Assembly (NCBI GenBank): GCA_019695235.1
Contig: JAIBAI010000023.1
Coordinates: 1 to 41,472 of the forward strand
DNA: 41,472 bases
Source of the DNA: Bacteroidia bacterium
GTDB lineage: Bacteria > Bacteroidota > Bacteroidia > M30B66
Reading direction: 5' to 3'
The stretch's first letter is position 1, and the number at the start of each line of letters is the position of its first letter. Under the pieces are notes generated by a model, which was not told the origin of the DNA, did no database searches, and was given only the letters and a program-made list of their open reading frames with translations. Made by a program: the position numbers and the translations under genes. This document shows, piece after piece, positions 24,568-33,576 of the stretch.

Positions 24568-24678
24568 GCACCTGTGTAATAAATGCCGAACTTGAACTCT
24601 GGGGAGGAGGTTGGCGGCCCCCTGACATACTTTTCGTATCTATCTCATTATCAATATGTTATGAAAATAGCGGGCATA

Positions 24679-24719
24679 TTGCTTTTAAAAACCGTATAAA
24701 AACTATCTTCGCAGCCGCA
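24679..24719 (+). promoter_or_regulatory. Probable promoter of prfB
   Basis: TTG at 24679-24681, 22-nt spacer, then TATCTTCG at 24704-24711 (one base off TAnnTTTG). The box ends 8 nt before the ATG, which predicts an almost leaderless mRNA. The segment CTATCTTCGCAGCCGCA resembles those before scoB and the ABC-F gene. Confidence 0.5.
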
Positions 24720-25812
24720 ATGATTAACCAAGAACACACCTCATCGCTTGATGATCGCCTGGATGCGTTAAGGAGGCATCTTTGACATCGATCGTAAGCT
24801 TGCCGAATCAGAATTAGAAGAACGTCAGTCACATGCACCCGGTTTCTGGGACGACCCTGTGAAAGCTGAAAAGCATCTGAAGGCTCTTCGGGATAAAAAG
24901 AACTGGACTGAAGCGTACCAAAAGGTTGCATCAGGCATTGATGACCTTAAAGTTTTATTGGAGTTTCACAAAGAAGGAGCAGCCACCGAAGAGGAAGTGG
25001 ATACCCAATACGGTGCAGTACTAAAACTGATGGAAGACCTGGAATTTCGCAATATGCTCAGTGGACAGGAAGATAATCTCAGTTGTGTATTAACCATTAA
25101 TTCAGGGGCTGGAGGCACTGAAAGTCAGGATTGGGCATCAATGCTGCTGCGGATGTACACCATGTGGGCCGATAAAAATGGCTATAAGGTTACTGAAGTT
25201 GACATGCAGGAAGGGGATGTTGCAGGGATAAAATCTGCTACAATTCAGCTTGACGGAGAATTTGCCTATGGATATTTAAAAGGTGAAAGCGGGGTACATC
25301 GTCTTGTACGGATTTCCCCTTTTGACTCCAACGCACGCCGTCATACCTCCTTCGCTTCTGTATATGCGTACCCATTAATTGATGACACAATTGACATTCA
25401 GATTAATCTGGGTGATATTGAGTGGGACACATTTCGTGCCGGAGGTGCAGGTGGCCAAAACGTGAACAAGGTGGAGACAGCAGTACGCCTTCTTCACAAG
25501 CCCACCGGTATAATTATCAAGAATCAGGAATCACGTTCTCAGCTTCAGAACAAGGAAAAGGCCTTGCAACTTCTCAAATCGCAATTGTATGAAATGGAGT
25601 TGCGAAAAAGACAGGAAAGTACCGCCGCCATAGAAGGGTCAAAGAAAAAGATTGAATGGGGTTCACAGATTAGAAATTATGTGTTTCATCCCTATAAATT
25701 AGTAAAAGACCTGCGCACAGATATTGAGACTTCTGATGTTCAGGGTGTCATGGATGGAGACCTTGACGAATTTATCAAGGCCTTCTTAATGGAATACGGC
25801 GCAACTACCTAA
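24720..25812 (+). CDS. prfB: Peptide chain release factor 2 (with programmed +1 frameshift)
   Basis: RF2 ends translation at UGA and UAA codons. The gene is in two frames: 24720-24782 (21 codons, [21 protein letters not shown]) reaches an in-frame TGA at 24783-24785, and a +1 shift continues from 24784 (GAC) to 25812. The joined product is 363 residues, close to E. coli RF2 (365). Seen in the second part: [23 protein letters not shown], the stop-codon-reading SPF in [16 protein letters not shown], and the catalytic GGQ at 244-246 in [17 protein letters not shown]. An annotation that starts at the ATG at 24859 would lose the first 46 residues. It follows the receptor gene by 267 nt and has its own promoter-like box. 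Confidence 0.96.
24771..24786 (+). promoter_or_regulatory. prfB programmed +1 frameshift site
   Basis: AGGAGG (24771-24776), 3 nt, then CTT TGA C (24780-24786): the same arrangement as the E. coli prfB signal. The internal Shine-Dalgarno-like AGGAGG stimulates slipping of the CTT-decoding tRNA to TTT when RF2 is scarce and UGA is read slowly. This gives autoregulation of RF2. Confidence 0.95.
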
Positions 25813-25867
25813 TACCTGAGAAGTTTAATTGTAGCGAAAATTAAACGCAAATTTGTATTTTGGCAAA

Positions 25868-28800
25868 ATGTTCAAGATATACGGATTTGTGCTTTTATGT
25901 TTTCTTGTTTTTGGAAATCTACCAGCGCATTCTCAGGCCCTATCTCCTGTAAATGGGATAAGGGATGCAGAAAATAATTGCTATGTTTTTACAAATGCCA
26001 CCCTGCATATAACAGGAAGCAACGTTATCAAAAACGCCAGCCTACTTATTCGCAATGGGAAGGTAGAAGCAGTTGGGGCAGCTATTTCAGTCCCGAAGGA
26101 TGCCATCGAAATTGCTCTCAATGGCAAACATATTTACCCGGCGTTTATTGACTTATGGTCGGGATATGGAATTCAGTCGCCCGAGAAGCTTGCCCCAAAA
26201 ACCAATCAATTTGAGCGCCCTGTACCTGCTGCCATGGCTTGGAATATGGCCATTCATCCGGAAACGCAGGTTATATCGCACTATAAAATCAAAGACGCTG
26301 AAGCTGGAGTTCTGAGAAAAGCAGGATTTGCAGCAGTGGTTTCGCATCAGCAGGATGGTATTGCCCGTGGTTCAGGCGCACTCGTGGGTCTTTTAAAAAA
26401 CGATGAAAGCAAAAGTGTTATTAAACCCGGAGTGGGAATGTTTTATTCGTTTGAAAGAGGTGTATCAAATCAAGCATACCCTTCATCACAGATGGGAAGC
26501 ATTGCATTATTAAGGCAGGCATTTTATGATGCCGACTGGTACAAAGCCAACCCCAATAAACGCACGTACAACCTATCCTTTGAAGCGTTAAACGCGCAAA
26601 ACAAACTCCCCATGTTTTTCGAAGCACAAAACTGGCTGGAGGTTCTTCGGGCTGATTGCATTGCAGATGAATTTAAATATAACCTGATTGTTAAGTCGGG
26701 AGGAGACGATTACCAACGACTGGATGCATTGAAGGCCGCCGGAATCAAGCTCATCCTTCCAATGAATTATCCGGCAGCATGGGATTTAAGTGATGCCTAT
26801 TCAGAAGCCGCCATCCCCCTTTCAGCAATGCTTCATTGGGAGGCCGCCCCCTCAAACGCAGAATTGGTCAGAAGAGCAGGCATACCGTTCGCCCTTACAT
26901 CTGATGGGGTCAAAGAACCAGGCAAGTTCTGGGAAGCGATTCGTAAAACAATCAAGGCCGGTCTTCCGGAGGGCGAACTGATTAAAGCATTCACTGAAAC
27001 CCCTGCCGAATGGATTGGTGCATCGGATATTATTGGAGGACTTCAACCAGGCAAAATTGCCAATTTCTTTATCAGTACCGATAGTATCAGTGTGGAGCAG
27101 ATGGGTATACTTGAAACCTGGGTACAAGGACAAAGATACATTCACGATGCAGGAATCCAGCAGGATATACGTGGAACATACACACTACAAATGACAGGGT
27201 TTCAGGCAGTGTCCCTTATCATTAGTGGTGATGAATACAAGCCGGAAGTCAGGCTGGAATATGCAGGTGGTTCAGCAAAATTGAATATCCACCGTCAATT
27301 TGAGCGAATTGATCTGAGCTGGAAAACTGATAGCTTATTTAAGCAAGGCCACTGGAGTTTGAATGGAATAATTGAAGGCGACACATTGCAAGGTGGTGGA
27401 TTGGCACCTGATGGCTCAGCATTTTCATGGATTGCCGTGAAAAAAGGACAAGTTAGTCCGACACTTGATAAGCAATCAGTACCTCATGAAACTTTTACTG
27501 CTGATTCTGTAAAGCTATATTACCCCAATGCAGCGTTTGGGTTTTCGAGTTTACCTGAAACAGAGCACCTGTTAATTAGCAATGCAACAATCTGGACTTG
27601 CGAACAGGAAGGTAAATTAGAAAGGGCTTCTATACTCATTTCAAACGGAAAAATTGAGGCTATTGGAAGCTTAAATAAAGAAAAGCTCCTTGCCGGAGAT
27701 GCTGCCATTAAGCATATAGATGGCAAGGGCCTGCATATTACTCCTGGAATAATTGACGAACACTCACATATTGCGATAAGCAAGGGAGTAAATGAGGCCG
27801 GGCAGAGCGTTACTGCAGAAGTGAGAATTGGAGATGTAATAGATCCGCGTGACCGCTCAATATATTATGCCCTTGCGGGTGGTGTAACCACCGTTCAGCA
27901 GCTGCATGGATCTGCAAATGCCATTGGCGGACAATCATCACTTATCAAGCTAAAATGGGGAAGTACCCCCGGGCAGATGAAAATAAAATATGCCCCGGGG
28001 CATATTAAATTTGCATTAGGTGAAAATGTCAAGCAAAGCAACTGGGGGCATGAATATACCGTACGATATCCCCAAACGAGAATGGGAGTTGAACAGGTAT
28101 TTTATGATGCGTTTAGTCGTGCCAAAGAATATCAGCAAACATGGAACAATTGGGACGAACTAAACGCCTCAAAAAAGAAAAATACAGCCCCGCCTGCCCG
28201 TGATCTTGAATTAGATGCGCTTGTAGAGATTCTCGAAGCAAAGCGATTTATCACCTGTCACAGTTATGTTCAGTCTGAGATCAATATGCTCATGCATGTA
28301 GCAGATAGCATGGGTTTTAAAGTGAATACTTTTACACATATCCTTGAAGGGTATAAAGTTGCCGATAAAATGAAGAAACACGGAGCAGCCGGTTCAACTT
28401 TCTCTGATTGGTGGGCCTATAAAATGGAGGTTGCCGAAGCGATTCCGTACAATGGTGCGCTTATGCATGAGGTTGGAGTGCTTACCGGATTTAATTCTGA
28501 TGATGCCGAAATGGGCAGGCGACTAAACCAGGAAGCAGCAAAAGCTGTTCTTTATGGTGGGCTGAGCGAGGAAGAAGCGCTCAAATTTGTCACTATTAAT
28601 CCGGCTAAAATGTTGCATATTGACAAATTTACAGGCAGTTTAAAGGTTGGGAAAGATGCTGATTTTGTTATCTGGGACAGCAATCCCCTTTCAATCTATG
28701 CAAAAGCAAAAGCTACATTTGTAGAGGGAGTCAGGTATTACGACCAAGAGCGCGACAAGGAATTGCAAATACAGGCAAATCAGGAAAGAACCAGACTTCG

Positions 28801-28936
28801 AATGAAAATGATTCAGGAAAAATCAGAAGGAAAAAAGTTGCGCAAAACAGGAGGAGTAAAACAGCAACATTCATACGAATGTGAAGACCTGATTCATCTT
28901 GAAGAAAATTTTCTTTTATTAGAACATAACAGATAA
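25868..28936 (+). CDS. Exported amidohydrolase with a degenerate N-terminal and an intact C-terminal domain
   Basis: 1022 residues from the ATG at 25868. An upstream TTG gives five extra codons but spoils the signal peptide MFKIYGFVLLCFLVFGNLPAHSQ (1-23). Two amidohydrolase-like units are fused. Unit 1 (about 35-430) keeps the beta sandwich and the late segment GGLQPGKIANFFIS, but has DLWSGYG near residue 95 where the metal-binding HxH should be. Unit 2 (about 570-990) has HSH at 632-634 (IIDEHSHIA) and later candidate ligands in ITCHSYV, NTFTHILEGY and TGFNSDDAE, followed by GSLKVGKDADFVIWD, so it looks catalytically complete and imidazolonepropionase-like. Substrate unknown; periplasmic location inferred. 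The next gene, 8 nt on, is a related protein. Confidence 0.85.
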   Translation: MFKIYGFVLLCFLVFGNLPAHSQALSPVNGIRDAENNCYVFTNATLHITGSNVIKNASLLIRNGKVEAVGAAISVPKDAIEIALNGKHIYPAFIDLWSGYGIQSPEKLAPKTNQFERPVPAAMAWNMAIHPETQVISHYKIKDAEAGVLRKAGFAAVVSHQQDGIARGSGALVGLLKNDESKSVIKPGVGMFYSFERGVSNQAYPSSQMGSIALLRQAFYDADWYKANPNKRTYNLSFEALNAQNKLPMFFEAQNWLEVLRADCIADEFKYNLIVKSGGDDYQRLDALKAAGIKLILPMNYPAAWDLSDAYSEAAIPLSAMLHWEAAPSNAELVRRAGIPFALTSDGVKEPGKFWEAIRKTIKAGLPEGELIKAFTETPAEWIGASDIIGGLQPGKIANFFISTDSISVEQMGILETWVQGQRYIHDAGIQQDIRGTYTLQMTGFQAVSLIISGDEYKPEVRLEYAGGSAKLNIHRQFERIDLSWKTDSLFKQGHWSLNGIIEGDTLQGGGLAPDGSAFSWIAVKKGQVSPTLDKQSVPHETFTADSVKLYYPNAAFGFSSLPETEHLLISNATIWTCEQEGKLERASILISNGKIEAIGSLNKEKLLAGDAAIKHIDGKGLHITPGIIDEHSHIAISKGVNEAGQSVTAEVRIGDVIDPRDRSIYYALAGGVTTVQQLHGSANAIGGQSSLIKLKWGSTPGQMKIKYAPGHIKFALGENVKQSNWGHEYTVRYPQTRMGVEQVFYDAFSRAKEYQQTWNNWDELNASKKKNTAPPARDLELDALVEILEAKRFITCHSYVQSEINMLMHVADSMGFKVNTFTHILEGYKVADKMKKHGAAGSTFSDWWAYKMEVAEAIPYNGALMHEVGVLTGFNSDDAEMGRRLNQEAAKAVLYGGLSEEEALKFVTINPAKMLHIDKFTGSLKVGKDADFVIWDSNPLSIYAKAKATFVEGVRYYDQERDKELQIQANQERTRLRMKMIQEKSEGKKLRKTGGVKQQHSYECEDLIHLEENFLLLEHNR

Positions 28937-28944
28937 TTGAAGCT

Positions 28945-30204
28945 ATGAGGTATTTTGTTTCAATTTTAGCCTGGCTACTATTTTTACCCTTGCATGGTCA
29001 ACAGAAAGAAAAGGACAACATTCTCCTTCTTGATGCAACCATTCATGTTGGCAATGGAACTATTATCGAAAGTGGATTTATTCATATCTTAAAGGGAAGG
29101 ATAGTTGAGACCGGTTCTTCGAAACAACGTGCTTTTCTGCCTTCTGATTACGACACCGTTTTAAAACTTAGCGGTAAGCATGTATGGCCCGGAATCATTG
29201 CCCTTAACACTACCATTGGTTTGCGTGAAATTGATGCAGTGCGCTCAACACTTGACTTCAATGAAACAGGTGAACTCAACCAAAACGTGCGTTCATTGAT
29301 TGCCTACAATACCGACTCGAAAATCATCCCCACCATCCGGTCGAATGGTATTTTAGCGGTTCAGGCTGTTCCCCGTGGCAGTCTGATTGGGGGCACTTCT
29401 TCTGTTTTTCACACTTCCGGATGGAACTGGGAAGACGCTGTTCTCAAAACAGATGACGGACTGCATCTGTTCTGGCCGGAATCAGGAACGCAAGGGAAAC
29501 CTTCTGATACGCCAAGGCTCAGCGAAAGCAGCAAGATAAAAATCCAAAAGCTGGAGGAGCTTTTTACACAAGCGGCATATAGTAAACAGACCCACATCAA
29601 ACTGCAACCAATAAAGAAAGTACTTTCCGGAGAGTTCGTACTTTATGTTCATGCGAACAAAGCACGCGACATTACAGATGTGATAATGTTTGCTCAAAAA
29701 CATAAAGTTAGCCGTCTTGTACTCGTAGGAGCTGCAGAAAGCTGGCGCGTTGCCGGAATGCTAAAAAAATACCAGGTGCCCGTAGTTTTGTCAAGCCTGC
29801 ATCGCCTACCCTCCTACCCTGACGAAGCGGCAGATTTGCCTTTTAGAATTCCGGCTATCTTAAAAGACTCGGGTATTACAGTTGCATTAAGCTATAATGG
29901 TGAAATGGAGGCCAATGTCAGAAACCTGGGTTTCATTGCAGGTACAGCGGCGGCATACGGAGTAAATAAGGAAGATGCCTTGCAAATGATTACACTAAAT
30001 CCGGCAAAAATTTGCGGCATTGCAAATGACCAGGGAAGCCTTGAACCCGGTAAAGCAGCCAGTTTCCTGGTGAGTGCAGGTGATATTCTTGATATGCGAA
30101 CTTCCCGCATTGAATTAATGTATATTGAAGGTAAAAAACAGAACCTCGATGACTTACATAAACAGTTATATCGAAAATTCAGGAATAAATATCAACAAAA
30201 CTAA
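28945..30204 (+). CDS. Exported amidohydrolase-like protein lacking metal ligands
   Basis: 419 residues with signal peptide 1-18 (MRYFVSILAWLLFLPLHG). The amidohydrolase outline is recognisable: the N-terminal sandwich ILLLDATIHVGNGTIIESGFIHILKGRIVETG, the strand KHVWPGIIAL and the end motif ALQMITLNPAKICGIANDQGSLEPGKAASFLVSAGDIL. But the HxH after PGIIAL is replaced by NTTIG, and the usual later His and Asp positions (LVLVGAAESWRV, VALSYNG) are not metal ligands. It is therefore probably not a classical hydrolase. It starts 8 nt after the large amidohydrolase, so it may form a complex with it or serve a structural role; that is inference. Confidence 0.8.
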   Translation: MRYFVSILAWLLFLPLHGQQKEKDNILLLDATIHVGNGTIIESGFIHILKGRIVETGSSKQRAFLPSDYDTVLKLSGKHVWPGIIALNTTIGLREIDAVRSTLDFNETGELNQNVRSLIAYNTDSKIIPTIRSNGILAVQAVPRGSLIGGTSSVFHTSGWNWEDAVLKTDDGLHLFWPESGTQGKPSDTPRLSESSKIKIQKLEELFTQAAYSKQTHIKLQPIKKVLSGEFVLYVHANKARDITDVIMFAQKHKVSRLVLVGAAESWRVAGMLKKYQVPVVLSSLHRLPSYPDEAADLPFRIPAILKDSGITVALSYNGEMEANVRNLGFIAGTAAAYGVNKEDALQMITLNPAKICGIANDQGSLEPGKAASFLVSAGDILDMRTSRIELMYIEGKKQNLDDLHKQLYRKFRNKYQQN

Positions 30205-30224
30205 GCGAATCAAGCAGGTATTTG

Positions 30225-30232
30225 TAAATTTG
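30225..30232 (+). promoter_or_regulatory. Possible -7 box of the coiled-coil gene
   Basis: TAAATTTG matches TAnnTTTG and lies 36 nt before the ATG at 30268; no clear TTG box at the normal spacing. Confidence 0.35.
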
Positions 30233-30267
30233 ACCTTTCGTATTGTAACAATTTGAAAGCTTAAAAG

Positions 30268-31167
30268 ATGGAAAACGAAAACAAACCAAATAACAGACGT
30301 ATCATTTATATCCTGGCGGTTTTGTTGGGGATTTCACTTATAGGGAACATCATTCAGCTAAATAAAACCACCAGCGTTCAAGGTGAGTTGGCTGAAGAAA
30401 AGTCAAATGTTGACTCGTTGACCAGTTTTAAAAAGCAACTTGAAAACCAGTTCGAATCAATGACATTTGAGCTCGATCAGTTTAAAGGTAAAAATATTGA
30501 ACTCGACAGTTTACTTGAACGCGCAAACACTGACATTGCAAAACAGAAGAATAAAATCGAAAAACTGATTCGTGAAAACAAAGATATTCCATTGTTAAAA
30601 AGGCAGTTGGCAGAGATGCAGGCAATTCGTGACCAATACAGGGTGCAGATCGAACAGTTGATAAAAGAAAACAAAGAGCTGCGTTATGCCAATGTAAATC
30701 TCACCCAGGAAGTTGATAACCTCACCAAAACCCGGGATGTTTTGTCTGAAAAAGTTGAACTGGCTTCTGTTTTAAAGACTGAGAACCTCACTGTTCAAAC
30801 TTTGCGTGAAAAAGGCAAAGGAAAATTCGAAGTAAGCGACAAAGCAAGGCGGGTGAGTAGAATCAAAACCGTATTTGTAATCGCAGAAAACAAACTCGCC
30901 AAACCAGGCCAAAGAGATATTGTGCTGCGCATCATAAAACCTGATGGCTATCCACTCTCTGATCCTGGCAATGGCTCTGGTACATTTACCAAAGACGACG
31001 GAAGAAGTTCAGAGTTCACCCTGCGGAAAGCAATTAACTATGAAAACAGCCGCGAAGAAGTTGTTTTCGATTGGGATCAAATTGAAGACCTGCGTGCCGG
31101 TTTATACATTACAGAGGTGTACCTGGATGGGAAACTGATGGGGAACTATAAGTTTAACCTCAAATAA
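30268..31167 (+). CDS. Membrane-anchored coiled-coil protein of unknown function
   Basis: I do not recognise a named family. The 299 residues show a short charged N-terminus (MENENKPNNRR), one membrane helix (about 12-29, IIYILAVLLGISLIGNII), a long heptad-rich coiled coil (about 35-175: KKQLENQFESMTFELDQF, IEKLIRENKDIPLLKRQLAEM) and a beta-rich C-terminal domain (about 185-299: RRVSRIKTVFVIAENKLAKPGQRDIVLRIIKPDG, GLYITEVYLDGKLMGNYKFNL). The layout suggests an inner-membrane anchor with a coiled-coil stalk holding a small domain in the periplasm. It is separated from the amidohydrolases by 63 nt with a possible promoter. It converges with radA. Confidence 0.75.
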   Translation: MENENKPNNRRIIYILAVLLGISLIGNIIQLNKTTSVQGELAEEKSNVDSLTSFKKQLENQFESMTFELDQFKGKNIELDSLLERANTDIAKQKNKIEKLIRENKDIPLLKRQLAEMQAIRDQYRVQIEQLIKENKELRYANVNLTQEVDNLTKTRDVLSEKVELASVLKTENLTVQTLREKGKGKFEVSDKARRVSRIKTVFVIAENKLAKPGQRDIVLRIIKPDGYPLSDPGNGSGTFTKDDGRSSEFTLRKAINYENSREEVVFDWDQIEDLRAGLYITEVYLDGKLMGNYKFNLK

Positions 31168-31225
31168 CTTCTGCCAGGCGCAAGCTTGCCGCCTTTCATA
31201 TTCACCCGGTGTAAACAGCTGGTTT

Positions 31226-32593
31226 TTAACCAAAGAGGGTGGTAAATCCTTCTTCGATTTTCTTGATCGGAATTATCCGGATGGGATACTTGTCTTTCTG
31301 TAGTCCTTTCATGCCATAGGCTGACACCAAAATCTGTTGATAGCCAAGCCGTGCAGCTTCTGCAATGCGTTGTTCAATGCGGCTTACCGGTCTTATCTCA
31401 CCACTCAGCCCAACCTCTGCGGCAAAACATGTCTTGTCAGGTATCGGGATATCCTCCCCTGAAGACAATATGGCACAAATCACCCCTAAATCAGCAGCCG
31501 GGTCTTCTACCTTGATTCCACCAGTGATGTTCAAAAACACATCCTTCTGCCCCAGCCTGAACCCACACCTTTTTTCAATCACGGCAAGCAACATATTTAG
31601 GCGCCTTAGGTCGAAGCCTGTTGACGAACGCTGAGGCGTACCGTAAACTGCCGTACTTACCAGGGCTTGTGATTCAATCATCAGAGGCCGTACACCTTCC
31701 ATTACCGATGAAATGGCAATACCACTAAATGGCTCATCGAAGTGCGACAATAAAACCTGTGAGGGGTTCTCTACCTCTTGTAAACCTTCGCCCTGCATCT
31801 GGTAGATTGCGATTTCTGCCGTAGAACCAAAGCGGTTCTTCACAGAGCGCACCAGGCGGTAAACATGGTTGCGGTCGCCTTCAAACTGCAATACCACATC
31901 AACCATGTGCTCAAGAATTTTCGGACCGGCAATCTGGCCATCCTTCGTGATATGGCCTATCAGTACAACCGGGGTGCCCGACTCCTTGGCAAATCGCAGC
32001 AAATCGGCAGTACATTCTCTTATTTGCGAAACACTTCCGGGCGAAGACTCAACACTTTCTGTTTGCAATGTCTGAATCGAATCAACCACCAGCAAAGCAG
32101 GCTGAATATCCCCAAGATGTTGAAATATCCGGGTTAGATTGGTTTCTGCCAATACAAAACACTGGTCGTTCTTAATGCCGATTCTGTCGGCCCGCATGCG
32201 TATTTGCTGTTCACTCTCCTCCCCCGATACGTACAACACCCGCATACCATTGCTGCGGGCAGCAATCTGCAACATCAGGGTTGATTTGCCAATTCCGGGT
32301 TCGCCACCAAGTAAAATCAGAGAACCGGGTACGATACCCCCTCCGAGTATCCGGTCGAACTCCTGGTCACCACTACCTGATCTGCTTTCCTGTTGCTGCT
32401 TCACTTCCTGAAGCAAAACCGGTTTCGCCTGGCTCACACGTGTGCCGGTTTGTTGCCACGAAGACGCCTTTGCTTTAACCTGGCGCTCTTCGACAAAACT
32501 GTTCCATGAGTTGCACGAAGGACAGTTCCCCAGCCATTTAGGACTTTGGTAGCCACATGACTGGCAGAAAAATACCGTTTTATCTTTGGCCAT
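31226..32593 (-). CDS. radA: DNA repair protein RadA
   Basis: RecA-like ATPase and branch-migration helicase in homologous recombination repair; cytoplasmic. The 455 residues are normal. Seen: the N-terminal zinc finger with Cys10, Cys13, Cys24 and Cys27 (CQSCGYQSPKWLGNCPSC), Walker A GEPGIGKS at 97-104, the RadA signature KNRFG at 252-256, and a C-terminal Lon-protease-like domain (about 275-455) without the protease catalytic pair. Starts 18 nt after the small lipoprotein gene and appears to be the last gene of the panC-to-radA run on this strand. Identification is secure. Confidence 0.97.
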   Translation of the reverse strand: MAKDKTVFFCQSCGYQSPKWLGNCPSCNSWNSFVEERQVKAKASSWQQTGTRVSQAKPVLLQEVKQQQESRSGSGDQEFDRILGGGIVPGSLILLGGEPGIGKSTLMLQIAARSNGMRVLYVSGEESEQQIRMRADRIGIKNDQCFVLAETNLTRIFQHLGDIQPALLVVDSIQTLQTESVESSPGSVSQIRECTADLLRFAKESGTPVVLIGHITKDGQIAGPKILEHMVDVVLQFEGDRNHVYRLVRSVKNRFGSTAEIAIYQMQGEGLQEVENPSQVLLSHFDEPFSGIAISSVMEGVRPLMIESQALVSTAVYGTPQRSSTGFDLRRLNMLLAVIEKRCGFRLGQKDVFLNITGGIKVEDPAADLGVICAILSSGEDIPIPDKTCFAAEVGLSGEIRPVSRIEQRIAEAARLGYQQILVSAYGMKGLQKDKYPIRIIPIKKIEEGFTTLFG

Positions 32594-32611
32594 CAGGTCA
32601 GCTTATGACCA

Positions 32612-33010
32612 TTAGCGTTTTCTGACAAACTCCACCAATACCTGACCGGCAGGATGGTTGTCAACTTCTACCTTTAGCACCATCCGCAAAACATCATTGC
32701 GTAAAGTTACCACTTCCCATTCACCGTTAAAACCAACGTCAAACTTGGTGATATTCAGGCGATTACGCTTATTAAAACCCCAGCGACCTACACTCAGCAG
32801 TGTATCGGTTACATCTGTAACCTGATAGCGCAGCAGGTCACCCTCTTCGGTGAACTCCCACTGGTAATAAGGCTTTTCTCCGGGCAGGGCATCCATCCGG
32901 GTCATGGTCCAGGTACCTAAAATCTGACCTTCCTGATTGCCGCCACAACCCAGTATAGTAAGCAACGACAGCAGACCTGCAAAAGATAAAATAATCAGGG
33001 AGCGTTTCAT
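32612..33010 (-). CDS. Small lipocalin-like lipoprotein
   Basis: 132 residues from the ATG at 33010 (a TTG four codons upstream is the alternative). Signal peptide with lipobox LTILGC puts the lipid-bearing cysteine at residue 22. The mature part is mostly beta and begins ILGTWTMTRMDALPGEKPYYQWEFTEEGDLLRYQV, the W-containing first strand and later pattern typical of lipocalin-like domains in Bacteroidota (GxW near the start). It ends in VLVEFVRKR. Function unknown; ligand unknown. It lies between the heptose adenylyltransferase and radA genes in one direction, with 18 nt to radA. Confidence 0.7.
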   Translation of the reverse strand: MKRSLIILSFAGLLSLLTILGCGGNQEGQILGTWTMTRMDALPGEKPYYQWEFTEEGDLLRYQVTDVTDTLLSVGRWGFNKRNRLNITKFDVGFNGEWEVVTLRNDVLRMVLKVEVDNHPAGQVLVEFVRKR

Positions 33011-33066
33011 GGGAGATTTCAATTCCTTTACAAATTTACAAAGTTTGTTGTTGATTTCAAAGTGCC

Positions 33067-33576
33067 TTAACCTTCCTTTATACGATTTAAAAACCGGGTA
33101 GTTGAATAGCCTTCGGTAAAATTGATCACTACTACCTTCCCTCCGTTTTCTTCAACAAAGCCAGCACCCACTATCTGCTCAACGGTATAATCTCCACCTT
33201 TAACCAAAATATCCGGACGAACTAATTGAATCAGTTTTTCCGGCGTATCCTCTCCAAAGGGAACAACCATGCTCACTGCTTCGAGGGCAGCAAGGGCAAA
33301 TGCCCTGTCGGCATAAGTGTTTACAGGCCGCCCTGCTCCCTTAAGCCGCGTTACCGATGCATCCTCATTGAGGCCTACAATAAGTCTGGAACCTAAATCA
33401 GCAGCAGTAGCAAGATATTCAAGATGGCCCCTGTGAAGAATATCAAAGCAACCATTGGTAAAAACAATGTTTGCACCCTGCTTACGCCATGTATTCAAGA
33501 TTTCCAGCACCTGGGGCTGATTAGCTATTTTCGAATTTATACGCGCTAAACAGGCGGTATTTTCAGGTGTTGGCAT
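33067..33576 (-). CDS. rfaE2: D-glycero-beta-D-manno-heptose 1-phosphate adenylyltransferase
   Basis: Nucleotidyltransferase that activates heptose-1-phosphate with ATP to give ADP-heptose for the LPS core. The 169 residues correspond to the C-terminal half of E. coli HldE; in this organism the kinase half must be a separate gene, not seen here. Seen: VFTNGCFDILHRGHLEYLATAADLG with the HxGH-type active site, NEDASVTRLKGAGRPVN, RPDILVKGGDYT and EGYSTTRFLNRI near the end (the STT motif). It overlaps the end of the upstream flippase-like gene by 14 nt, suggesting coupled expression. Confidence 0.94.
   Translation of the reverse strand: MPTPENTACLARINSKIANQPQVLEILNTWRKQGANIVFTNGCFDILHRGHLEYLATAADLGSRLIVGLNEDASVTRLKGAGRPVNTYADRAFALAALEAVSMVVPFGEDTPEKLIQLVRPDILVKGGDYTVEQIVGAGFVEENGGKVVVINFTEGYSTTRFLNRIKEG

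Noticed and set aside
24597-24626. G/C-rich patch upstream of prfB resembling a hairpin or an Shine-Dalgarno-like run
   Set aside because: Only a 4-bp stem can be drawn and no gene start follows; may be chance.
24531-24719. Open frame upstream and in frame with the first part of prfB, as a possible extra gene or longer RF2
   Set aside because: It contains the palindromes and the promoter box, and RF2 starting at 24720 already has the normal length.
31176-31194. Possible bidirectional terminator between the coiled-coil gene and radA
   Set aside because: AGGCG/CGCCT arms are short, the inside is awkward to fold, and no T run of useful length follows on either strand.
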